41,689 nucleotides of DNA from Hyphomicrobiales bacterium. Its GTDB lineage: Bacteria > Pseudomonadota > Alphaproteobacteria > Rhizobiales > Methyloligellaceae. The first letter of the stretch is position 1. Each line of letters opens with the position of its first letter. The notes under the pieces are model-generated. The model was not told the origin of the DNA. It made no database searches and worked only from the letters and a program-made list of their open reading frames with translations. Positions 24,120 through 30,998 of this stretch are shown here, piece by piece. The stretch is from NCBI GenBank assembly GCA_003228955.1, contig QIGN01000056.1, forward strand, positions 1 to 41,689, in the 5' to 3' direction. The position numbers were made by a program, and so were the translations under genes.

Positions 24120-25631
24120 TTGGCTGATTCAACACTGCTATATCTGGCTATTTTTTCGATTCTTTATGTGCTGGCGATCCTGCTGGCTCATCGCGGAAAG
24201 GTGCGCGCCGAAGGCGGGCTGAAGGAGTTTTTCGTCTCGGGCCGCGATCTGGGCCTGGGGACCGCCATTGCGACGCTGGGCGCCACCGAGATCGGTCTCA
24301 TCACCATCGCCTATAATGCGCAAAAAGGCTTCAATGAGGGATTTTCCGCCTTTCATATCGGCCTCGCGGCCCTGATCGGCGCCGCATTTGTCGGCGCTGT
24401 CGGTTTTGTCGTCAAACCGATCCGGCGCACGGGCGTCCTCACCTTGCCGGAGTATTACGAACAGCGGTTCGGGCGTGATATTCGCATTTTCGGCGCCATC
24501 GTCATGGCGCTCGGCGGAATCCTCAATATGGGGCTCTTCCTTAAAGTCGCATCCATATTTCTTTCCGCCATGCTGTCGGCAAAGGGGGTCGACATCAATG
24601 TCAACCTGCTGATGGTCGTACTGATCGCCGTCGCTGTTCTCTACACCAGCTATGGCGGCATGCGTTCAGTGATCATCACCGACATCTTTCAGTTTATCCT
24701 GCTCTCGGCGGGGCTGCTGTTCGCGGTGGTGTTTTTGACCAATCTGATACCGCTCGATCAGGCCATATCGATTGTCCGGGAGAACAAGGGCACCGGCGGG
24801 TTCGATCCCATTGCCAATGAGAATTTCGGGCTGAGTTATGTGCTTTGGATGATCCTCGTCGCCGGTGTCGTTTCCGCGTCGATCTGGCCGACGGCGCTGA
24901 CACGGGCCTTGTGCATCGAGAAAGAAGAAACGGTCCAGCCTGCCTATCTCATCGCCAGCGTCATATTCCTTGCCCGCATGGTGGTTCCCGCCTTCCTGGG
25001 GGTTCTGGCTTTCGCTTATTTTACCGGGCTGTCACTCGGACCGGGGGAGCTTCTGACCTCCTATGGCGGCGATGCCGATCTGGCGGCGACACCGCTGATG
25101 CTCGGCCACGCCATGCCCGCCTGGCTGCTCGCCTTCCTGGCCGTTGCCATGTTTGCATCCTTCATGTCGACGCAGGACAGCTACCTGTTCTGCTGGGCCT
25201 CGATTTTGTCCCGCGACGTGCTGGGACCGATATTCGGCACCGTCGAGAATGAGCGGGCACAGAAATGGGGCACCCGCGCATTCATTGTGCTGATCGCGCT
25301 TTACGAGCTCTATTGGGGTCTCATCTATGACGGCGGTGAGGATATCTGGGATTACCTTGCCGTATCGGGTTCGATATATTTCTGCTCCGGTATCGTGCTC
25401 CTCGCCGGCGGGCTCTACTGGAAGGGAGCAACCCGGCGCGGCGCGATGTGGGCGCTGATCCTCGGGTTTTCCGCCATCGCGGCGCTGGCGCCCGTCAAGA
25501 CCGCACTGGGGCTGGAAGGGGTGTCGAGTCCGATCATCGGCTTTGCCGCAATAGGTTTGTCCCTGTTCGGCTTTGTCGCGGGCTCACTCAGCGAAAGAGG
25601 TGCGAGACAAAAGCAGGAGAGAGGGCGGTGA
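24120..25631 (+). CDS. Sodium:solute symporter family protein (TTG start)
   Basis: A 503-residue inner-membrane symporter of the SSS/SLC5 family with about 13 helices. Visible family segments are FFVSGRDLGLGTAIATLGAT near residue 38, LTLPEYYEQRFG, the helix with YTSYGGMRSVIITD, and MFASFMSTQDSYLFCWASI around residue 345. The start codon is TTG at 24120, preceded by GGGAGGGAAGGGA; no ATG is available before the first helix, and MADSTLLYLAIF is a natural N-terminus. The substrate cannot be read from sequence. It follows the anti-sigma gene by 82 bases and overlaps the next small gene by 4 bases, so they likely act together. Confidence 0.9.
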   Translation: MADSTLLYLAIFSILYVLAILLAHRGKVRAEGGLKEFFVSGRDLGLGTAIATLGATEIGLITIAYNAQKGFNEGFSAFHIGLAALIGAAFVGAVGFVVKPIRRTGVLTLPEYYEQRFGRDIRIFGAIVMALGGILNMGLFLKVASIFLSAMLSAKGVDINVNLLMVVLIAVAVLYTSYGGMRSVIITDIFQFILLSAGLLFAVVFLTNLIPLDQAISIVRENKGTGGFDPIANENFGLSYVLWMILVAGVVSASIWPTALTRALCIEKEETVQPAYLIASVIFLARMVVPAFLGVLAFAYFTGLSLGPGELLTSYGGDADLAATPLMLGHAMPAWLLAFLAVAMFASFMSTQDSYLFCWASILSRDVLGPIFGTVENERAQKWGTRAFIVLIALYELYWGLIYDGGEDIWDYLAVSGSIYFCSGIVLLAGGLYWKGATRRGAMWALILGFSAIAALAPVKTALGLEGVSSPIIGFAAIGLSLFGFVAGSLSERGARQKQERGR

Positions 25632-25747
25632 CAATTGAAGCCTGGATCACCTTATGGACTGCCCTTTTGTGGGTGAGTGCGGGCGCGTTTGGCGCGGTCA
25701 CGGCCTATGTCGCCATCGGATATGCGTGGCGGTTGCTGCAAAAATAG
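25628..25747 (+). CDS. Small one-helix symporter accessory protein
   Basis: A 39-residue frame with GTG start overlapping the symporter stop (GTGA) and AGGAGAGAGG just upstream. A single helix spans most of it (ALLWVSAGAFGAVTAYVAIG), ending RLLQK, a positive-inside C-terminus. Small accessory subunits of this size and coupling accompany several bacterial sodium symporters, so I read it as a subunit or stabiliser of the SSS transporter. It is too short for most gene finders. Confidence 0.75.
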   Translation: MTIEAWITLWTALLWVSAGAFGAVTAYVAIGYAWRLLQK

Positions 25748-25759
25748 CTGCTGACGCAG

Positions 25760-26194
25760 TCAGGGCGAGGAACCGTCTTCGCTCACCACACGCCTGCGCG
25801 GCGAATAATCGCCTGCCAGATGCCGGTTGATCTCGGGACGGATTTCCTCGATTTTCGCCTTGCTGCAATAACCCGGTGTGTCCTTGACCTTGGCGTAGAA
25901 AGTGAAGAAGGCCTTGTCATAGGTCGCATTCAGGTTCTGGACGGCATCGGGCTGGAGACCTTGTGCGCGCTCCCACGCCAGATAGTCGCCCTTGAGCTTT
26001 TGCGGGTTGAGGCCGAAGGCGCAATATCTTGCGCTCGCCGCCGTCCAGGCCACCTGGACGGCGCGCTGCGAGGGAGTGGAGGGCGGCGGGGCCGCCACAC
26101 TGGCCTGGGTTACTTCGTTACCGCCGCCAAAACGGCTGCATCCCGCCAGCGCCAGACATGCCCCGATCAAAATTACCGACGGCCTGATCGCCAT
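25760..26194 (-). CDS. Small lipoprotein of unknown function
   Basis: A 144-residue protein with signal peptide and lipobox ALAGC (Cys19). A Thr/Pro linker leads to a helical domain of about 90 residues with two cysteines (ARYCAFG and PGYCSKAK) that may form a disulfide. Charged residues end it (SPRRRVVSEDGSSP). I do not recognise the family. I use ATG 26194, which has GGAG six bases upstream; a GTG three bases earlier is less well placed. It converges on the symporter accessory gene with 12 bases between stops. Confidence 0.75.
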   Translation of the reverse strand: MAIRPSVILIGACLALAGCSRFGGGNEVTQASVAAPPPSTPSQRAVQVAWTAASARYCAFGLNPQKLKGDYLAWERAQGLQPDAVQNLNATYDKAFFTFYAKVKDTPGYCSKAKIEEIRPEINRHLAGDYSPRRRVVSEDGSSP

Positions 26195-26391
26195 CACTTA
26201 CTCCATTGGCCTCTTTGCATTCTGTCTTTAGTCTGCGATTTGCAGGCGCGCGGTCAAGACCTGAGTGCGATATTGCTAACATCGATCCTGCGCGATGGCG
26301 CCTTTGCCAGAAAGGTTTGGCCAAATTGAGGGTTGCGGAGGAGGCCGGTGAATTGACGGGAGGCGCGCGGAATCTGCCACCGGAGCAGGCA

Positions 26392-26922
26392 ATGGAAGTG
26401 CTCGACTTCTGGTATGGCGAATTGCGTCCCGAACAATGGTGGAAGCGCGATGATGGCGTCGATGCGCTGATTATTTCGCGCTTTGGTGCTCTTTATGAAC
26501 AAGTCGCCGGCGAAGTCCCCGGAGCGTGGCTCTCAACCCCCAGGGGAAGTCTGGCCGCTGTCATCGTCCTCGACCAGTTCCCGCGCAATATGTTTCGCGG
26601 CTCCCCCCGCGCCTTTGAAAGCGACGCGAATGCCCTGCGAGTTGCCGAAACAACAATCGCGGCGGGTGGTGATCTCAAACTGGACCATGCGGAGCGTTCC
26701 TTTCTCTATATGCCGTTCCAGCATAGTGAAGACCGCCAGATTCAGGCGCGCTCCCTCTTGCTGTTTCAATCGATCAACGATCCCGGGCAGCTCGATTTTG
26801 CCGTCAAACACAAGGAGATTATCGACCGCTTTGGCCGGTTTCCTCACAGAAACAAGGTATTGGGGCGCGAAATGACATCGAGTGAAAAGGAATTCCTAAA
26901 AAAACCCGGATTGTTTTGGTAG
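26392..26922 (+). CDS. DUF924 family protein
   Basis: A 176-residue cytoplasmic helical protein matching the DUF924 family: the opening EVLDFWYGELRPEQWWKRDD, the segment VIVLDQFPRNMFRG, FLYMPFQHSEDRQIQ and the ending RFPHRNKVLGRE are its hallmarks. The fold is TPR-like; no biochemical role is established to my knowledge. I start it at ATG 26392 with GGAG six bases before it. The frame is open back to 26206, but the added residues are not family-like. Usual length is about 180. Confidence 0.9.
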   Translation: MEVLDFWYGELRPEQWWKRDDGVDALIISRFGALYEQVAGEVPGAWLSTPRGSLAAVIVLDQFPRNMFRGSPRAFESDANALRVAETTIAAGGDLKLDHAERSFLYMPFQHSEDRQIQARSLLLFQSINDPGQLDFAVKHKEIIDRFGRFPHRNKVLGREMTSSEKEFLKKPGLFW

Positions 26923-26977
26923 TCCGCAAATGGCGTACCGCCGTGGAGGAATCCCTTATCTTCGTATGCGGAGCATG

Positions 26978-27007
26978 TTGACGTGGCGTCACACGGTGAG
27001 GTGTTAT
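26978..27007 (+). promoter_or_regulatory. Possible sigma-70 promoter for the downstream membrane protein
   Basis: TTGACG (26978-26983) and TGTTAT (27002-27007) are separated by 18 bases, 55 bases before the preferred start. A 5-bp inverted repeat TGACG/CGTCA overlaps the -35 box. Confidence 0.35.
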
Positions 27008-27062
27008 TGGAGTCCATGCGGCGCGCGGCGCGCCGGGAGAAGAAGTGCATAGGGGGTCATGC

Positions 27063-27833
27063 GTGGCGAGTAAAAAGAAGGCCGAAAAGACGCGCGGGCG
27101 GCGGATCCCGGTTGCACTCAAGGTGCTGGCGCTTAGCCTGATTGCATTGTTCGCGCTATTGTTGCTGTTGCCTGAACCTCCCCAAAGCGATGGCGGCGGC
27201 ATGACAGCGGTAAACAGGTATGTGCCTGACCTGCGCGATACGGTCGATCCGCTTGCGCGGGCGCCCTTGCGCGATGTTCTATCGCAAAACCGGAATTTCG
27301 CGCGGCAGGTTCAACCAGGCAAGACACCCGGGTCGGCCACCACACCGGTCATTGCGGCGCCAAAATCGCCACCTGCCCCACGCAGAAAACCCGGTAATCA
27401 ACGCCCGCCCGCGCCAGGCCTCGAATTTACAACGCGGAGCCAGCCGCAAGCTGAGCGCGAAATTGTGAGCCTGACTCCCGCGCCCGCGCCGGTTGGCAGG
27501 TCCTCGCTTCCCTCAAAATCCGAAATTCGCGGCTGGGTGAGGTCGCAGGCCTGGGAATTCCTCGGCGGCGTCGATCCGCAGGGCAACATTCTCTATCGCT
27601 TTGAGGTTTGGCTGGAGGCGCCCGCCGATGTCCTTGGCGCGATCAGGCAGGTGTCCTACAACTATGACGCGCCCTCGGCGACGCCGGCATCCCGCGAAAT
27701 CGGCATCTCCGAAGGTGGTTTCCGCGCGCGTTTCGGAAGCATGTCCTGCGCCCAGAAGCTCACCGTCGAGGTGACAATGGCGGACGGGCGCAGCCGGCGC
27801 ACTGTTGTCGACGGCTGCCAGGTGCTGAATTAG
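27063..27833 (+). CDS. Single-helix membrane protein with possible prokaryotic YEATS-like C-terminal domain
   Basis: A 256-residue protein. A short basic start (SKKKAEKTRGRR) and one helix (about 18-38) are followed by a Pro-rich periplasmic linker to about residue 150. The last 100 residues are a beta-rich domain (ILYRFEVWLEAPADVLGAIR, VSYNYDAPS, GGFRARFGSMSC, LTVEVTMADGR). Its pattern, a strand with Trp, acidic turn, I..V.Y.y..., aromatic/Gly turn, then an edge strand with ADGR, recalls the pYEATS fold, an inference from pattern only. Two cysteines (MSC, DGC) may pair. GTG 27063 follows GGGGG at a good distance; GTG 27045 is an alternative with GGGAGA. Confidence 0.6.
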   Translation: MASKKKAEKTRGRRIPVALKVLALSLIALFALLLLLPEPPQSDGGGMTAVNRYVPDLRDTVDPLARAPLRDVLSQNRNFARQVQPGKTPGSATTPVIAAPKSPPAPRRKPGNQRPPAPGLEFTTRSQPQAEREIVSLTPAPAPVGRSSLPSKSEIRGWVRSQAWEFLGGVDPQGNILYRFEVWLEAPADVLGAIRQVSYNYDAPSATPASREIGISEGGFRARFGSMSCAQKLTVEVTMADGRSRRTVVDGCQVLN

Positions 27834-27853
27834 GGTGTATCACCGATAAGCAT

Positions 27854-27954
27854 GTCCCCGCGAAGGCGGGGACGGGAACCGGTTTTCGGAAAAATGAAAC
27901 GCATAAACAAAAAGCTGGATCGCGGTTTTGATTCTATCAAAACATGAAGCGATC
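27854..27954. repeat. Two palindromes of dispersed-repeat type
   Basis: GTCCCCGC-GAAG-GCGGGGAC (27854-27873) is a perfect 8-bp hairpin of a kind common between alphaproteobacterial genes. It is followed by GATCGC (27918-27923), GTTTTGAT (27925-27932), TCT, ATCAAAAC (27936-27943) and GCGATC (27949-27954), a second nested palindrome. The linker GAACCGGTTTTCGGA and the tail CTAGAGC look like dispersed intergenic repeats of Rhizobiales. It lies between two converging genes and may also stop transcription. Confidence 0.6.
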
Positions 27955-27991
27955 TAGAGCCGGAATGGGTCGGCAAACCTGATCGTCTGGC

Positions 27992-29866
27992 TTACTGCGC
28001 AAGCCCCACTGGCATCGCACCCAATTGTCCCTGTGCGGTCCTGAGCCGCACTGAAGCCAGGCCTCGCGCGTGCCATTCCCCAGCCGTGGCCATGCGAAGC
28101 CCCAGCGCCGCGTAGTCCACCGTGTAATAGCCGCTTGGGCGCAGGACGACCGCATCGCGGGCCCGCACATCAGCCAGAAGATCCTGCGCCATGACGCCGA
28201 CATAGGCAGACTCCTCCCACAGATAGCGGAAAGCATAGAGCCTGATGCCATTCTCAAGCGTGGCGACGTGGGCAATGTTCCGCTTCAGCCGGACATCGGA
28301 GATGGTCACGCACCCGTTAAGGGTGGCTTGCTGGCCCGGCCCGCAAGTTGGCACGACGCACCCCCCCTTCTTTCCAGGCACCAATCCGCCCGGACACTTC
28401 GTCTTCTTGATGACCCGCTGCTGTGTCGGAGGCTCCGGCGGTGCATTGGGCGCATTTGGTATAGTCGCTGTTTGCGGTGGCGGGGCGGTTGTCGGTCCAG
28501 GCACTGCCTGTTGAGGTGATGCGCTCTTCTTCTTTTTCTTCTGTTGCTGGATCGCGCCGGCAATGCCCTGCAATAGCTGGATCGCGGGCGCCAGGTTCGG
28601 CTGCTGCTGCTGCTGCGTGGGCGGTTGCGCCGCGGTGGCGGGGTAGCGTGAGACGCATTTGGAGCCGCTGCGCTTGTAGCCCGGCCCGCAGAACGACGTT
28701 ACTTGCGATTTTTTGATGCACTGACCCTCGAGCCGGACGGTTCCGCCGGGGCAGCCCGTCTTCTTTTTCTGCTGCGCTGGCGGTTGCGCCGCGGTGGCGG
28801 GGTAGCGTGAGACGCATTTGGAGCCGCTGCGCTTGTAGCCCGGGCCGCAGAACGACGTTACTTGTGATTTTTTGATGCACTGACCCTCAAGCCGGACGGT
28901 TCCGCCGGGGCAGCCCGCCTTCTTTCTCTTCGTGTAGGTCTTCTTTTTCGGGGGCGGCGTGTAGGTGCTCACCGGCGCGGGCGCGAACTTTGCGCAGCCG
29001 GGCGTGGAGACGCCGCAGCTGGTCAAAACATTGCAGATGGTGCGGCGGCTGCCCTTCAACTGAAAGGTTGCGCCGAAGGGCGGCGCGGAAAGCGTCATGG
29101 ATCGCGATGACATCATGTCATTGATGAACCTGCCGCCGGGCCGGAATTCTCCGCCAGGAGCGGTCGAGCGGATCGACACTTCCCCCGTCAGCCCCATCAC
29201 ATTGGCGGGCACGATATGTTCGCTGTTATTGGAAAAGCGGATGGAAATCCGGGTGTCGGGCGTGCCGTATTGGCCTAGCGAAGCGGTAAGCCCCTGGCTG
29301 ATGCGTTGATCGAAGCCCGGATAAAGCCCGCGCTGACTTTCGCCCAGCACGACATTCAACTGGCGGTTGGCGCTGCAATAAGCAGTGAGTTCAAGACCGC
29401 TGCTTTGCACGCTTGCGGAATAAGCGGACGCGTTGCCTTCATCCATGGCGTAGTTGCCGTTACGCCATGGCGAGGTACCGGGGCCGAGGTGGACCGGTTG
29501 CAGGACGGGCGGCGGAGGCGGCGGCGCGGGTCGAACGACGGGCTGTGGCGCTGGCGCCAGCGGCGCGGGAGGTGTCGCAGAGGGTACGGGCGCTGGCGCA
29601 ACTGGTGCGGAACTCTGCTGGCCAATCTTCTTCAAATATGCACGCGCGAGGTCGGCCCGGAAACCCTTGGGGAAATTGTTCAGGAACGCTTCCCATGCTT
29701 CGATGGTGCCAAGCTCCTTGGCGCCGTCAAAAGCCTCTTTTTCCGAAATGGTGGACTGGGCCAGGACGATGTTTTTGCCGGCGGCGAGCGCGGGGCCCGC
29801 CGTAGCGCCAAATACGGTCAGAGCGCAGAAGAGTGCACCGGGAAGCCGCGATATGAACCGATTCAA
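27992..29866 (-). CDS. Secreted Cys/Pro-rich protein with C-terminal S74 (tailspike-type) intramolecular chaperone domain
   Basis: A 624-residue exported protein. Signal peptide 1-28 (ALFCALTVFGATAGPALA). Residues 30-85 (AWEAFLNNFPKGFRADLARA) are a helical repeat seen in other alphaproteobacterial exported proteins. A Pro/Ala linker leads to a beta-rich domain (about 125-300). Then come two near-identical Cys-rich units (CPGGTVRLEGQCIKKS, FCGPGYKRSGSKCV), a Gln-rich stretch and a third Cys unit. From Ser523 the last 102 residues match peptidase S74: SDVRLKRNI, LYAFRYLW, YVGVMAQDL, YTVDYAALG. In that family Ser and Lys self-cleave just before the chaperone. I use TTG 29866 (GGGGAGA upstream; gives a normal signal peptide). 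ATG 29926 is possible but adds rare codons. Confidence 0.8.
   Translation of the reverse strand: MNRFISRLPGALFCALTVFGATAGPALAAGKNIVLAQSTISEKEAFDGAKELGTIEAWEAFLNNFPKGFRADLARAYLKKIGQQSSAPVAPAPVPSATPPAPLAPAPQPVVRPAPPPPPPVLQPVHLGPGTSPWRNGNYAMDEGNASAYSASVQSSGLELTAYCSANRQLNVVLGESQRGLYPGFDQRISQGLTASLGQYGTPDTRISIRFSNNSEHIVPANVMGLTGEVSIRSTAPGGEFRPGGRFINDMMSSRSMTLSAPPFGATFQLKGSRRTICNVLTSCGVSTPGCAKFAPAPVSTYTPPPKKKTYTKRKKAGCPGGTVRLEGQCIKKSQVTSFCGPGYKRSGSKCVSRYPATAAQPPAQQKKKTGCPGGTVRLEGQCIKKSQVTSFCGPGYKRSGSKCVSRYPATAAQPPTQQQQQPNLAPAIQLLQGIAGAIQQQKKKKKSASPQQAVPGPTTAPPPQTATIPNAPNAPPEPPTQQRVIKKTKCPGGLVPGKKGGCVVPTCGPGQQATLNGCVTISDVRLKRNIAHVATLENGIRLYAFRYLWEESAYVGVMAQDLLADVRARDAVVLRPSGYYTVDYAALGLRMATAGEWHARGLASVRLRTAQGQLGAMPVGLAQ
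28620..28917. repeat. Internal 159-bp-spaced duplication in the S74 protein gene
   Basis: Copy one (28620-28758) and copy two (28779-28917) are 139 bases each with three visible differences, all silent in the protein. The encoded unit holds four cysteines. The spacing of 159 bases keeps the frame (53 residues). Confidence 0.9.
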
Positions 29867-29977
29867 TATCTTTCTCCCCAATTCCCTGTCAGCATTTAGA
29901 AATTGCCCCGCGCCACTTTTGCTCATATAGCGAGGCTCCGCAATAGTTGGCGGCAATCAGCAGGTCAATCCTGCACC

Positions 29978-30928
29978 TCAGTCTTTGCCCTTTCCCTGAA
30001 ACGCGATGTCCGCAAGCACGTCGCGCAGACGCGGCTGCTTCGCCTCGATGAAGGGCAGGGGGCGGCAGACATCGATGGCGGCAAGACCGATGCGGGCCGT
30101 CAGCGCGCCGTTGAACAGCCCCTCGCCAAGGCGCGCGGAGATTTTGGCGACGAGGCGGTGTCCCAGCAAGGGTTGCAAAAGATCATCGCCGAGCGATAGC
30201 CCGCCGGTGAGTACGATATGCGTCACCACCATGCGCGCCAGCCTGAACAGCCCGAGGGCGCCGGGGCGCGCGCCATAAACGGTCGCGATGCGGCGCAGCA
30301 TGCGCAAATTCTGCGCGGCGACAATGGCCATGTCCAGAAGCGCCGCCGGGGACACCACGGTGAGGACGGACACCCGTTTCGCGGACGCGGCGAGAATGGC
30401 GCGGGCATCGGTATCGAGCGGGGTAATCAGCTCGCGTTCGGCGAGGATCAGCGTCTCGCGCGCGTCCATGACGCCGCGTTCATGCTCTCCCAGCCGCGAG
30501 CGGCCCCAGGCCAGGTCGGCGCGCGCGCGGTACAAGTCCATGAGTTCAGTGGAGACGCGGATCGCCTGAGCCTTGTCTCCCTGGCGCTGCGCGCTCTCGG
30601 CGTCCTGGCGCAAACGGCCAAGGCGTTTGAGGCGAAACAGCGCCCATATTTCGCGCAGGCCAATCATCAGCGCGGCAAAGGTCCCAAGGCCAAGCAGCCC
30701 TAGCGCCAGCCAGCCAACCCAGTCCTGGCGCAGAACCAGACTTTTGATGAGGCCTTCGAACCAAATGCCCGCGCCAAGCGCGGCAAGGCCGGCGGCGGCG
30801 CCCAGCAGAATGCCACCCCATTTCAGCCCCCTGCCGACGCTGTAGATGGTGGGCATCTGAGCCGGCGGCTCATAGTCCGGAGCGAAGCTGGTCATATCCG
30901 GTTCTGCCGCTTCGGCCTCGAGCGTCAC
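29978..30928 (-). CDS. ycjF: YcjF family (TIGR01620/DUF697) inner-membrane protein
   Basis: A 316-residue protein from the GTG at 30928. Two helices lie near the N-terminus (GGILLGAAAGLAALGAGIWF and ALGLLGLGTFAALMIGLREI), followed by a charged helical region and the DUF697 core (LLDMAIVAAQNLRMLRRIA, LTGGLSLGDDLLQPLLGHRL). YcjF and YcjX are encoded together across Proteobacteria and belong to the phage-shock/envelope-stress neighbourhood in E. coli; their role is unclear. It starts 71 bases after ycjX. In frame upstream of GTG lies PRAFSPDDPKI, which looks like true protein, but no ATG/GTG/TTG occurs before the TAA at 30980-30982. The start therefore needs care. Confidence 0.85.
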   Translation of the reverse strand: MTLEAEAAEPDMTSFAPDYEPPAQMPTIYSVGRGLKWGGILLGAAAGLAALGAGIWFEGLIKSLVLRQDWVGWLALGLLGLGTFAALMIGLREIWALFRLKRLGRLRQDAESAQRQGDKAQAIRVSTELMDLYRARADLAWGRSRLGEHERGVMDARETLILAERELITPLDTDARAILAASAKRVSVLTVVSPAALLDMAIVAAQNLRMLRRIATVYGARPGALGLFRLARMVVTHIVLTGGLSLGDDLLQPLLGHRLVAKISARLGEGLFNGALTARIGLAAIDVCRPLPFIEAKQPRLRDVLADIAFQGKGKD

Positions 30929-30998
30929 GATTTTGGGGTCGTCAGGCGAGAAGGCGCGCGGAGCGTGTTCCTGGATTTTTTAAGTTTAGGGCCGGAAC

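Noticed and set aside
27992-28300. Prophage or tail gene fragment
   Set aside because: The S74 domain is fused in frame to a signal-peptide protein and no phage structural, lysis or integrase genes surround it.
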